Made by a program: the position numbers and the translations under genes. Below are positions 16,226 to 25,500 of a DNA stretch of 44,688 bases, one piece after another (the stretch's first letter is position 1; the number at the start of each line of letters is the position of its first letter). Source of the DNA: DATHWB01 sp040880725. GTDB taxonomy: Bacteria; Actinomycetota; Acidimicrobiia; Spongiisociales; ZC4RG35. The stretch lies in NCBI GenBank assembly GCA_040880725.1, contig JBBDHV010000007.1, positions 1 to 44,688 of the forward strand. Reading direction: 5' to 3'. The notes under the pieces were generated by a model. That model saw nothing but the letters and a program-made list of their open reading frames with translations, made no database searches and was not told the DNA's origin.

Positions 16226-19200
16226 TCAGGTGCGGGTAACCGTCAACTTCAGGTCGAAGTCGTCGGGCTGTACACCCTGAACCGCAGATCGAGACACATC
16301 GGTGGCCAAGGTTTCGCCGGCGATGACGTCGCCGTGACGATCGAAGGCCGCGACCACCGTCGGGTCCTCGCTCTCCCACGCGACCGTGATCCGATCGGTG
16401 ACCGCCAGATCGCGGTCCCGCCTGGTTCCCTGGATCCGGCTGATGATCTCTCTGGCGGCACCGAGAACGGTGAGGTCGTCGTCGAGAGTGGTGTCGATCG
16501 CCACTGCGAGACTTCCCGAGGTCTCGACCACCACTCCCTCTTTGGCGTTTCGCTGCACGAGGACGTCTCCGGCAGTGATCGAGGTTCCCGCCACATCCAG
16601 GGTCGCGCCGTCGAGCAGCGCTCCCACGTCGGTGGACTGGAGGGCGGCGATCGCGTTGGCGACTTCCTTCATCCTCGGGCCCAGCTCCGGACCGAGTTTG
16701 CGGAAGTCGGCCTTGCACGACAGTTCCACGAGCCCGGTCTCGTCCGAGGCGACATCGACCGAGAGCACGTTCAGTTCGTCGGCGATCAGATCCGAATGAG
16801 AGGCCACGGCGGCCTTCACGAGCGGATCATGGGTGAGCACCGTCGCAGTGCGCAGCGGTTGGCGAACCTTCAGTTCGTGCTTGCTGCGCAGGGCATGACC
16901 CAGCGCAACGACCTCGCGGACCGTCCGCATCGCCGACTCGAGTGCGCCGTCGATGACGGACTCGTCGGCCTGCGGGAAGTCGAGATGATGGACACTCCGC
17001 GGCGCATCGGCGTTCTTGTCGGCGACGAGTGTCTGGTACAGGTGTTCGGTGATGAACGGCAAGACCGGCGCGAGCACCGTCGAGAAGGTCGTCAGGACTT
17101 CGTACAGCGTGGCGAACGCCGCCAGCTTGTCTGCCTCGTCAGCCGCGGTCCGTGCGGCCCAGAACCGGCGGCGTGAACGGCGCACGTACCAGTTCGTCAG
17201 GTCATCGATGAACCCGAGTGTCGGCGGGATGACGTTGTAGAGGTAGTAGCCCTCCATCTGCTTGTTGACGTCGGCGACGAGGGACTGCAGCATCGACATG
17301 ATCCAACGGTCCATCTCGGGCCGCTCCGCCACCGGCGGCGCGTCTGCGAGATCCGTCAGGGTGATCCCGTCGGCCTCGGCGTAGGTCGTGAAGAACGAAA
17401 AGGTGTTCCACAAGGGCAGCAGCACCGTGCGCACCACGTGGCGGACACCGTCTTCGGTGAAGCGGAGCGGCTCGGCCCGCAGGACCGGCGAGTTGATCAG
17501 GAAGGCTCGGAGGGCGTCTGCGCCGGACGTTTCGAAAATGACGCTGGGATCGGGATAGTTCTTGAGGCTCTTGGACATCTTGCGACCGTCCTCGGCCAGA
17601 ATCATCCCGTTGACCACGCAGTTCTTGAACGACGGGGCGTCGTAGAGGAGCGTCGCCAGGACATGCAGGGTGTAGAACCAGCCCCGGGTCTGGTCGAGGC
17701 CTTCCGCGATGAACTCGGCGGGGAAGGCCCGGGCGAATCGGTCCTGATTCTCGAACGGGTAATGGATCTGTGCATACGGCATCGAGCCTGACTCGAACCA
17801 GCAGTCGAGCACTTCGGGGATGCGCGTCATCACGCCGCCGCAGTCGGAACAAATCCACGTGACCGGGTCGACGAAGTGGCTGTGGAGGTCGTCGAGCCGG
17901 ACCCCGGAACGCTCGTTCAGCTCGTCGATGGACCCGATGCACTCGGCGCGCTCACAACCGTCACACCTCCAGACGGGAAGACAGGATCCCCAATACCGGT
18001 TGCGGCTGATCGCCCAGTCGCGGGCACCCTCCAACCAGTTCCCGAAACGGCGCGACCCGACGTATTCGGGCACCCAGTGGATTTCGTCGTTGGTCTCGAC
18101 CAGGCGATCGGTGTGGTCTGCGACCTTCACGAACCAGGTGGGAATGACCTTGTAGATGAGCGGGGTGCCGGTGCGGTAGCAGAAGGGGTAAGAGTGCCGG
18201 ATGCGTTCGTTCCGCACCAGGACGCCCTGTTGGTTCAGGAGCGCGATCAGGGTCTGGTCGGCTTCCTTGATGTTGACGCCTGCCACCGGCGGGACGTCGT
18301 CGGTGAACTTGCCTTCGGCGTCGACCGGATCGACGAGCACGTCGAGACCCGCCGATTGCAGAGCGAGGAAGTCGGCTTCGCCGTAGGCGGGCGCCATGTG
18401 CACGAGCCCCGTGCCGTCTTCGGTGGTGACCGAGTCGGACCCGATCACCCGGAAGGCACCTCGGTCGCGATGGTCTTCGAAGAAGTCGAACGGGGGCCGG
18501 TACGACGCGCCCAACAGTTCGGATCCCGATGCCCGCGCCGCCGGTTCCCGAGGTTCGCTCCAGTAGGCGCTCACCCGGTCGGCGGCCAGCCAGAACCGGC
18601 CGTCCTCGTCGTCGACGCGCACGTACTCGAGGGCGGTCCCGACCGCGATCGCCAGGTTGCCGGGAAGCGTCCACGGGGTTGTCGTCCAGATGAGCAGCTG
18701 GTCCCCGGCCGCCACCGGCCCTGAACCTTCGATGACTTCGACGCGCACGGTGATCGACGGGTCATCGGTGTCGCGGTAGTCGAGGTTCGCCTCGAAGTTC
18801 GACAACGGAGTCGTCGCGCCCCAGGAGTAGGGGAGCACCTTGTAGTCCTCGTAGATGAGGCCTTTGTCCCAGAGTTGCTTGAACACCCACCACACCGACT
18901 CCATGAAGTCGGTGTCCATCGTCTTGTAGTCGTTGTCCATGTCGACCCAGCGACCCATCCGGCGGACGAGGTGTGCCCATTCGTCCGCGGTGTTCTCGAC
19001 CAGGGCACGGCACGCCTCGTTGAACGCACCGATGCCGTACTCGGCGATCTGCTTCGGCCCGGAGATGCCGAGCTGCTTTTCGACTTCCATCTCCACGGGC
19101 AGACCGTGGGTGTCCCAGCCGAACCGCCGTTCCACCCGCCGGCCCTTCATCGCCCAGAAACGGGGGACGACGTCTTTGATCACGCCGGCGAGGATGTGGC

Positions 19201-19384
19201 CGTAGTGCGGGCTGCCGTTGGCGAACGGCGGCCCGTCGTAGAAGACATAGTCGGACTCGACAGGCCGCATCTCGACCTGGGTCTTGAAGGCGTCGATGCG
19301 GTCCCACAAGTCGAGGATCTCGCGTTCCATCGCCGGCAGGTCGGCGCGCGGCTGGACACGAGTGAAATCGGATTGCTTCGCCAT
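16226..19384 (-). CDS. ileS: Isoleucyl-tRNA synthetase, eukaryote-like type
   Basis: A 1052-residue class I synthetase charging tRNA-Ile. The HIGH signature appears as HYGH (60-63) within PPFANGSPHYGHIL; KMSKS lies near residue 601 followed by LKNYPDP. Length and motif context match the eukaryote-like IleS type found in mycobacteria and other actinobacteria, a group generally insensitive to mupirocin. The editing domain (about 190-400), a Cys-pair insert (CDGCERAEC, then CSDCGG) and the anticodon-binding domain are present. The start at 19384 (MAKQSDF) is chosen because upstream in-frame codons shadow the divergent traR gene. It is convergent with divIVA. Confidence 0.97.
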   Translation of the reverse strand: MAKQSDFTRVQPRADLPAMEREILDLWDRIDAFKTQVEMRPVESDYVFYDGPPFANGSPHYGHILAGVIKDVVPRFWAMKGRRVERRFGWDTHGLPVEMEVEKQLGISGPKQIAEYGIGAFNEACRALVENTADEWAHLVRRMGRWVDMDNDYKTMDTDFMESVWWVFKQLWDKGLIYEDYKVLPYSWGATTPLSNFEANLDYRDTDDPSITVRVEVIEGSGPVAAGDQLLIWTTTPWTLPGNLAIAVGTALEYVRVDDEDGRFWLAADRVSAYWSEPREPAARASGSELLGASYRPPFDFFEDHRDRGAFRVIGSDSVTTEDGTGLVHMAPAYGEADFLALQSAGLDVLVDPVDAEGKFTDDVPPVAGVNIKEADQTLIALLNQQGVLVRNERIRHSYPFCYRTGTPLIYKVIPTWFVKVADHTDRLVETNDEIHWVPEYVGSRRFGNWLEGARDWAISRNRYWGSCLPVWRCDGCERAECIGSIDELNERSGVRLDDLHSHFVDPVTWICSDCGGVMTRIPEVLDCWFESGSMPYAQIHYPFENQDRFARAFPAEFIAEGLDQTRGWFYTLHVLATLLYDAPSFKNCVVNGMILAEDGRKMSKSLKNYPDPSVIFETSGADALRAFLINSPVLRAEPLRFTEDGVRHVVRTVLLPLWNTFSFFTTYAEADGITLTDLADAPPVAERPEMDRWIMSMLQSLVADVNKQMEGYYLYNVIPPTLGFIDDLTNWYVRRSRRRFWAARTAADEADKLAAFATLYEVLTTFSTVLAPVLPFITEHLYQTLVADKNADAPRSVHHLDFPQADESVIDGALESAMRTVREVVALGHALRSKHELKVRQPLRTATVLTHDPLVKAAVASHSDLIADELNVLSVDVASDETGLVELSCKADFRKLGPELGPRMKEVANAIAALQSTDVGALLDGATLDVAGTSITAGDVLVQRNAKEGVVVETSGSLAVAIDTTLDDDLTVLGAAREIISRIQGTRRDRDLAVTDRITVAWESEDPTVVAAFDRHGDVIAGETLATDVSRSAVQGVQPDDFDLKLTVTRT

Positions 19385-19394
19385 GGGAGCCGCA

Positions 19395-19449
19395 AGGATA
19401 CGCCCCTCCCGCGGGGAGTTGTTCCATACGGGGGAGGGGCGGCTATCGT
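19395..19449. promoter_or_regulatory. Divergent ileS/traR promoter built around a palindrome
   Basis: A perfect 10-bp inverted repeat (CGCCCCTCCC 19401-19410, GGGAGGGGCG 19432-19441) lies centrally in the 76-base gap. Immediately outside it are outward-facing -10-like hexamers: TATCCT on the minus strand (19395-19400, 10 nt from the ileS ATG) and TATCGT on the plus strand (19444-19449, 11 nt from the traR ATG). The symmetry suggests shared regulation of both genes. The 5' leaders would be only a few bases, leaving no room for a T-box. Confidence 0.5.
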
Positions 19450-19460
19450 TCCCGTCCGCC

Positions 19461-19832
19461 ATGGCCCGTTCCCTTGCAAAGACCACGATCAAGAAGTACC
19501 AGTCCGAGCTCGAAGAAGAGCGCGACCGTCTGGTGTCTGTGATCACGGAGCACGAAAAAGAGATGGAAGACGCCCGGAACTCCGAGACGGCGGCCGACCG
19601 CAGCTCCGACCCGGAGAACGCCGACGCGGGTTCCATGCGCCTCGAATACGCCAAGGAACTGTCGATCGAGCGGAACGCCGCCGACCTTCTGCACAAGGTC
19701 GAGCACGCCCTCCGTCGCATCAAGTCCGGCGACTACGGGGTGTGCGAGGTGTGCGGTGAGGCAATCCCGGTCGCCCGACTCGAGGTCCTGCCCTACGCCA
19801 CCATGTGCGTGACGTGCGCGTCCAAGAGCTGA
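19461..19832 (+). CDS. TraR/DksA-family zinc-finger protein
   Basis: A 123-residue protein with an N-terminal coiled-coil-like helix pair (about 10-90, charged) and a C-terminal four-cysteine zinc finger (C95, C98, C116, C119) in the DksA/TraR arrangement. Proteins of this family bind the RNA polymerase secondary channel or act as general stress regulators. I cannot tell whether the coiled-coil tip carries the acidic residues needed for DksA activity. ATG 19461 begins after the divergent promoter; earlier in-frame codons shadow ileS. Its 3' end overlaps lspA by 28 bases. A DksA-like gene next to lspA also occurs in other lineages. Confidence 0.88.
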   Translation: MARSLAKTTIKKYQSELEEERDRLVSVITEHEKEMEDARNSETAADRSSDPENADAGSMRLEYAKELSIERNAADLLHKVEHALRRIKSGDYGVCEVCGEAIPVARLEVLPYATMCVTCASKS

Positions 19833-20287
19833 GGCTTCACCGGCTTGTCACCCTCGCAGCGATCTCCGGTGGGGTCGTTGCGCTCGACCTGGCGACGAAG
19901 AACTGGGCGTCGCGGACATTCGTCGGCCGGACCGTCGAGATCATCCCGGTCGTCCTGTCGTTCACCTACACCGAGAACACCGGGGCGGCGTTTTCGTTCT
20001 TTCAGGATGCCGGGACGTTCCTGTCGCTGGCAGCGCTGTTCGCGCTGACCGTGATCGTCGCCTCCGTCTGGAGCCCCCGCCCGCTCGTCGAGGTCGTCGG
20101 GCTGTCGCTGATCGCCGGCGGCGCCGCCGGCAATCTCATCGATCGCCTCGCCCGGGGCGATGCGGTATTCGATGGCCCGGTCATCGACTGGATCGCCTTT
20201 CCGAATTTCCCGGTGTTCAACCTGGCAGACACTTCGATCACCTTTGGCGTGATCGCGATCTTGTGGGCGGCATGGGCCAGTCGCTGA
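19805..20287 (+). CDS. lspA: Lipoprotein signal peptidase II LspA
   Basis: A 160-residue membrane aspartic protease cleaving prolipoprotein signal peptides. It has four predicted spans. Both catalytic Asp motifs are present: GNLIDR (D113) and FNLADTSI (D142), plus TENTGAAFS. The start is uncertain because GTG 19805 and GTG 19814 both lie inside traR; either leaves a complete protein. Coupled overlap with traR upstream and rluD downstream suggests a single transcript. The ileS-lspA-rluD-dnaE neighbourhood recalls, from memory, the Mycobacterium tuberculosis Rv1536-Rv1547 region. Confidence 0.95.
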   Translation: MRDVRVQELRLHRLVTLAAISGGVVALDLATKNWASRTFVGRTVEIIPVVLSFTYTENTGAAFSFFQDAGTFLSLAALFALTVIVASVWSPRPLVEVVGLSLIAGGAAGNLIDRLARGDAVFDGPVIDWIAFPNFPVFNLADTSITFGVIAILWAAWASR

Positions 20288-21189
20288 CCTTCGGAATCCC
20301 CGAGCATCTCGACGGAGAGCGCGTCGACAAGGTGGTCGCCGTCCTCGGCGAAATGCCGCGCTCGGAGGCGCGCGCCCAGTGTGATGCCGGCCGAGTCGGG
20401 CTCGACGGAGAACCGGCAGTCGCCAAGGCGCGGGTGTCAGCGGGGTCGACGGTCACCTTCGACGCGGCTGCGGTTGCGGAGGTCCTCACCGCAGAAGCCG
20501 TCGATTTCGGGGTTCTGTACGAGGACGAACACGTCGTCGTGATCGACAAGCCGTCAGGGTTGACGGTGCACCCGGGGGCGGGGCGCGTTCGGGGGACGCT
20601 CGCCGGCGGCCTGCTGGATCGCTATCCCGAGCTGCAGGGTGTCGGTCAGGAGGGGCGCTGGGGTCTGGTCCATCGTCTCGATCGGGAGACGTCCGGAGCG
20701 TTGCTCGTTGGCCGGACCGCGGCCGCCCACGCCGCACTGGTGGACGATCTCGCCCGACGGGACGTCGGCAGGCAGTATGTGGCGCTCGTGCAGGGAGTCT
20801 TCGACCTTCCCCGCGGCACGGTCGATGCTCCCATCGGTCGCGATCCGCATCGTCCCCGCCGGCGGGCGCTGGTGCCGACCGGCCGCCACGCCATCACCCA
20901 CTATCAGATGTCCCGGCAGTGGGAGCGACCCGGTGTGGCATTGCTGTCGGTGCAGTTGGAGACCGGACGCACCCATCAGATCCGCGTCCATCTCGCCGGT
21001 ATCGGCCACTCGGTGTTGGGCGACCGTCTCTACGGGCGGCAGGATCCGATCGCGATGCGTCGGCTCTTCCTTCATGCCGAGTCGCTGCGTTTCCGGCATC
21101 CGGATTCCGGGAAGGAGATGACGGTGTCTTCGCCGCTGCCACCCGTACTGGCCGAGGTGCTGGAGTCCCTCGGCGAGGCGTCGGAGTAG
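20272..21189 (+). CDS. rluD: RluA/RluD-family pseudouridine synthase with S4 domain
   Basis: A 305-residue RNA pseudouridine synthase, most likely modifying 23S rRNA. An N-terminal S4 RNA-binding domain (about 11-65, RVDKVVAVL...RSEARAQ) precedes the catalytic domain with VVIDKPSGLTVHPG (88-101), the HRLDRETSG motif (catalytic D137), RTHQIRVHLAGIGH and GDRLYG. ATG 20272 or GTG 20263 may be the start; both overlap lspA. Exact target sites differ among RluA/C/D paralogues and cannot be read from sequence; gene order (after lspA) favours the RluD type. Confidence 0.92.
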   Translation: MGQSLTFGIPEHLDGERVDKVVAVLGEMPRSEARAQCDAGRVGLDGEPAVAKARVSAGSTVTFDAAAVAEVLTAEAVDFGVLYEDEHVVVIDKPSGLTVHPGAGRVRGTLAGGLLDRYPELQGVGQEGRWGLVHRLDRETSGALLVGRTAAAHAALVDDLARRDVGRQYVALVQGVFDLPRGTVDAPIGRDPHRPRRRALVPTGRHAITHYQMSRQWERPGVALLSVQLETGRTHQIRVHLAGIGHSVLGDRLYGRQDPIAMRRLFLHAESLRFRHPDSGKEMTVSSPLPPVLAEVLESLGEASE

Positions 21190-21203
21190 ACGATGGGCTC
21201 GGA

Positions 21204-21209
21204 TACGGT
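21204..21209 (+). promoter_or_regulatory. Leaderless -10 hexamer for rhomboid gene
   Basis: TACGGT ends 6 nt before the GTG start at 21216. That spacing places the transcription start at or next to the start codon, as in leaderless actinobacterial transcripts. No Shine-Dalgarno sequence is seen. Confidence 0.45.
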
Positions 21210-21215
21210 GCTGCT

Positions 21216-22049
21216 GTGACTTCGCCTGACCCAGACCAGGTCTGCTACCGCCATCCTGACCGTCCGACCGGCCTGTCGTGCACCGAGTGCGGCCGTCCGA
21301 TCTGCGCGTCGTGTTCGATCGACGCGAGCGTCGGCCAGCGCTGTCCCGAATGCGTGAAACGGGAGGGGACCACAACGGTGGTCCGGGGCCGCGACGTGCG
21401 GTCCGGGATTCTGGGCGGCTCGGCTCCGGTGACGTCGGGGATCATCGGCGTGACGGTTGCCCTTGCCGCCCTTCGTTTCCTTTCGATCGATGTGTGGAGT
21501 CCGATCGCCGAGTCGCTGGCGCTGGCGAACTTCCTCGTGGCCGACGGCGAATGGTGGAGGATGTTCTCGGTGGTGCTGGTGCACGCCGGGGGGATCACCC
21601 ACATCCTGTTCAACATGTGGGCGCTGTACGTGCTCGGGCCGCAGATCGAACGCGAGGTCGGCGCGGGGCCGTTCGCGGCGCTCTATCTGTCGACGGCCGC
21701 CGCGGGAAGTGCTTTTGCCTTCCACCTGGGTGACATCAGCGACGTCAGTGTGGGAGCGTCGGGTGCGATCTTCGGGCTGTTCGGAATCTGGATGGCGTCC
21801 GCAGTGCGCCGGCGCAACACGATGGCGGGCAGAGCGATCCTCAACCAGCTCGGGTTCCTGTTGCTCATCAACGCGGCGATCCCGTTCTTCATCCGGAACG
21901 TGTCCTGGCAGGGCCACCTCGGGGGCCTGGTCGCCGGGTTCGCAATCGGCTGGGCCTGGTCTCAGTTGCGAGGCCCCAACGCTGCGATGCTGCGGATTGC
22001 CTCCGCGGCGGGCGTGGCCATCGTCGCCGTGCTCAGCGTGCTCGTGTGA
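21216..22049 (+). CDS. Rhomboid family intramembrane serine protease with N-terminal zinc-binding motif
   Basis: A 277-residue protein. An N-terminal B-box-like Cys/His module (C10, H13, C22, C25, C30, C33, C43, C46) precedes a linker and a six-span rhomboid domain (about 70-277). The catalytic dyad is Ser182 in GASGAIFG and His234 in WQGHLGGLVAG; HILFNMWAL (about 129-137) supplies the usual oxyanion-region Asn. Substrates are unknown. GTG 21216 was chosen because upstream codons shadow rluD and a -10 hexamer lies 6 nt away. Zinc-finger rhomboids are widespread in actinobacteria. Confidence 0.92.
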   Translation: MTSPDPDQVCYRHPDRPTGLSCTECGRPICASCSIDASVGQRCPECVKREGTTTVVRGRDVRSGILGGSAPVTSGIIGVTVALAALRFLSIDVWSPIAESLALANFLVADGEWWRMFSVVLVHAGGITHILFNMWALYVLGPQIEREVGAGPFAALYLSTAAAGSAFAFHLGDISDVSVGASGAIFGLFGIWMASAVRRRNTMAGRAILNQLGFLLLINAAIPFFIRNVSWQGHLGGLVAGFAIGWAWSQLRGPNAAMLRIASAAGVAIVAVLSVLV

Positions 22050-22082
22050 ACCGCCATCGGCGGAGCAGAGTCGGGACGGCGC

Positions 22083-22088
22083 TACGTT
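22083..22088 (+). promoter_or_regulatory. Leaderless -10 hexamer for small membrane protein
   Basis: TACGTT ends 7 nt before the ATG at 22096, the spacing expected for a leaderless transcript. Confidence 0.45.
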
Positions 22089-22095
22089 CGCGGAC

Positions 22096-22470
22096 ATGAC
22101 GTCTTCTCTTCACCGCCAAGCCATCGCCGTCGCTCGGATCGTTGCGTGGCTGACCGCCGCGCTCGTGCTCGCCCAAGGCGCTCTCGCCGGGTCGTTCATG
22201 GCGGGCACGGCGTCGTCGCTCGCAAGCCACAGGGTGATTGGGACCTACGTGCTGATGTTTCTCAGCGTGGTGCTTGTTGCGGCTGGTGCGGTGGTGTTCC
22301 GGCAACGGCGCTGGATCCTGCCGGCATCGGTGGTCGGTTTCCTCCTCCTCGGGACCCAGATCGGCACGGGTTTCACGGACCGTGTCGTCGTCCACGTCCC
22401 CCTTGGAGTCGCGCTCTTCGGCATCTACCTGGTGATGGCCCTGTTCCTTCGAGACGAGGCGACTGCCTGA
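22096..22470 (+). CDS. Small four-span membrane protein, function unknown
   Basis: A 124-residue hydrophobic protein with four predicted spans (about 12-34, 44-62, 68-88, 95-115). His residues lie near the ends of spans 2 and 4 (SHRVIG, VHVPLG). The pattern resembles small membrane families of the DUF6220 or cytochrome b561-like kind, but I do not recognise it firmly. ATG 22096 is 7 nt after a -10-like hexamer. It stands alone between rhomboid and dnaE on the same strand; a b-type haem role is only a guess from the His positions. Confidence 0.65.
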   Translation: MTSSLHRQAIAVARIVAWLTAALVLAQGALAGSFMAGTASSLASHRVIGTYVLMFLSVVLVAAGAVVFRQRRWILPASVVGFLLLGTQIGTGFTDRVVVHVPLGVALFGIYLVMALFLRDEATA

Positions 22471-22516
22471 GCAGGAGGGCAGTTTTCGCGTCGTGGCCCG
22501 ACACGCCGGCGGGCAC

Positions 22517-22522
22517 TATGTT
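22517..22522 (+). promoter_or_regulatory. -10 hexamer upstream of dnaE
   Basis: TATGTT lies about 36 nt before the dnaE GTG, leaving a short leader that contains the GGAGGG site at 22549-22554. Unlike many neighbours, dnaE would therefore have a 5' UTR with a Shine-Dalgarno sequence. Confidence 0.4.
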
Positions 22523-22557
22523 GGGAGCGAATCACACCGTTGTCATTCGGAGGGTCG

Positions 22558-25500
22558 GTGAGCGACAAGTCATTCGTCCATCTGCATACCCACACCGAGT
22601 TCTCGATGCTGGATGGCGCGGCGAAGATCAAGGACGTGATGCAGGCTGCGGCCGCCGATGGTCAGCCGGCGGTGGGCATCAGCGACCACGGGGTGCTGTA
22701 TGGCGTCGTCGACTTCTATCGGGCTGCGAACGCCACCGGAATCAAGCCGATCATCGGGATCGAGGCCTACACCACGCCGGGGAGCCGGTTCGAGCGTCCC
22801 CCGCGCAGCCAGAACATCCGTCACCACATGCTGCTGTTCGCCCAGTCCGATGTCGGCTATCGGAACCTGATGCAGCTGTCGTCGAGGGCCTATCTGGAGG
22901 GGTACTACTACAAGCCCCGGATGGACAAGGAACTCCTCGCTGAGCACGCGTCCGGCCTCATCGCGACGTCGGGATGTCTCGGTGGTGAGGTGCCGCAGTT
23001 GCTCGCGCCGGACGGATGGAAGGAAGAGGGCAACCACGGTGCGATTCGTGACTTCGACGCCGCGCTGAAGGCGGCGGCCACCTATCAGGACATTTTCGGC
23101 AAGGACAACTACTTCATCGAGATCCAGGACCACGGGATCGAGTCTCAGCAACGGATCCTTCCCGACCTCGTGGAGATCGCCAAGCGGATCGGTGCTCCGC
23201 TGCTCGCCACCAACGACCTGCATTACACCTACGCCAGCGAGTACGAAGCCCACGACGTGCTGTTGTGCATCCAGACCGGCGCCACGATCGACGAGCCGAA
23301 CCGCTTCAAACTCGACGGCGACCAGTTCTTCTTGAAGTCGGCCGCCCAAATGCGGGCTCTCTTTCCCGCCGACCTCTATCCGGGGGCGTGCGACAACACG
23401 CTGCGGATCGCCGAGCGCGCCGAGGTGCATCTCGACTTCGACCAGATCCATCTTCCGGCCTTCGAAGTGCCGGCGGGCGAGACCGAGGTCACCCATCTCG
23501 AGAGGCTGGTGTGGGAGGGGGCGCGGGAGCGGTACGGGGATTCGGTCGGTCCCGAGATCGAAGAACGGATTCGCCATGAGCTGAAGGTGATCGGGGAGAT
23601 GGGGTTCCCCGCCTACTTCCTCATCGTGTGGGACTTGATCCGCCATGCCCGCGAGCATGGGATCCGCACCGGGCCCGGCCGCGGTTCTGCGGCGGGTTCG
23701 ATCGTTGCGTACTGCCTGCGGATCACCGACCTCGACCCCATCCACTACGGGATGATCTTCGAGCGTTTTCTGAACCCGGGCCGCAAGGAGATGCCTGACA
23801 TCGACATGGACTTCGATGAGCGGTATCGCTCGGAGATGATCCGCTACGCAGCCGAGAAGTACGGCTCGGATCACGTGGCCCAGATCATCACGTTCTCCAC
23901 GATCAAGGGACGGCAGGCGATTCGGGACACCGCCAGGGTGTTCGGGTATCCGTATTCACTGGGGGACCGGGTGGCCAAGCTCATGCCCCCGGCGATCCTC
24001 GGGCGCGACGCCTCGCTGGCGCAGTGCCTGAATCCGCCCGGCGACGACGCCGATTCGGCGATGCGCGACCAGTACAACAACGCCGCCGGCCTGCGCGAGG
24101 CGTACAGCGCCGAACCCGAGGTGAAGCGGGTTCTCGACGCCGCGCTCGGCCTCGAAGGACTCCGCCGGCAGGACTCGATTCATGCCGCCGCGGTGGTGAT
24201 CACACCCAAGCCGCTCACCGACGTCATCCCCATCCAGCAGAAGGGCGAGGACTCCGAGGTCGTCACCCAGTACGAGATGGGAGGCATCGAGTCGATGGGG
24301 CTGTTGAAGATGGACTTCCTCGGGCTGCGCAACCTCTCGACCATCGAGCGCACGCTGGAGTTGGTGGAACAGGGCCACGGGATCCGCGTGGACATCGACA
24401 ACGTCGACCTCGAAGACGCCAAGACCTTCGAGTTGATTCGGAGCGCCGAGACGGTTGGTGTCTTCCAGTTGGAAGGCTCGGCGATGCGGTCGTTGATCCG
24501 GGCATTGGAACCCGACGTCTTCGACCACATCATCGCCGTCAACGCCCTGTACCGGCCGGGTCCGATGGGCCTGAACATGCACTACGAGTACGCCGATCGC
24601 AAGAACGGCCGCAAGGAGGTCGTCTACCCCCATCCGGCGTTGCAGCCGTTCTTGGAGTCGACCTTCGGGATCATCACCTATCAGGAGCAGGTGATGCAGG
24701 TCGGTCGGGAGATGGCCGGCTATTCGATGCCCGAAGCGGACAACCTCCGCAAGGCGATGGGCAAGAAGATCAAGTCGGTCATGGCTGACGAGAAGGAGAA
24801 GTTCGTCGCCGGCTGTGTGTCCCAGGGTCACCCCGAACAGTTGGGTCGGGACCTCTGGGACGCCGTCGAGCCGTTCGCCGGGTACGGCTTCAACCTTTCG
24901 CATTCGGCCTGTTATGCCTACGTCGCGTTCCAGACGGCGTTTCTCAAGGCCCACTATCCGGCCGAGTACATGGCGGCGCTGCTGACCGCCACCAAGCGCG
25001 ACAAGGACCGAACCGCCATCTACCTCAACGAGTGCCGGCGCATGGGCGTCGAAGTGCTCGTCCCCGACGTGAACGAGTCCGACGTCGACTTCACGGTCGC
25101 CCACGGCAAGGTCCGGTTCGGCATGAGCGCCGTTCGCAACGTGGGCGAGGGTGTCGTCGAACGCATCGTCGCCGGTCGCGCCGACGGCGCGTACACGGAT
25201 TTCGCGGACTTCTGTGAGCGGGTCGACCTCGATGCACTGAACAAGCGCACCATCGAGTCGCTCATCAAGGCGGGAGGTTTCGACGGGCTCGGATATGCCC
25301 GCAAGAGCCTGTTGTTCCGCTTCGAGGAGATCGTGGACGCGATCACGAGCCGCCGTCGCAACGAAGAAATGGGCCAGTTCTCGCTCTTCGGTGGCGAGGC
25401 GGTGGGCGGCGACGGGGTCAGCTACGAGGTCGAAGACGAAGAGTGGGGCCAGCGCGTCAAGCTCGCCTTCGAAAAGGAAATGCTCGGCTTGTACGTCTCG

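Noticed and set aside
19385..19460. T-box leader for ileS
   Set aside because: Only 76 bases separate the divergent genes and no T-box or antiterminator sequence is seen; the promoter lies about 10 nt from the start.
19385..19723. N-terminal extension of IleS by 113 residues
   Set aside because: The extension is Ser/Arg-rich, overlaps the divergent DksA-like gene and crosses the shared promoter; the conserved IleS start is at 19384.
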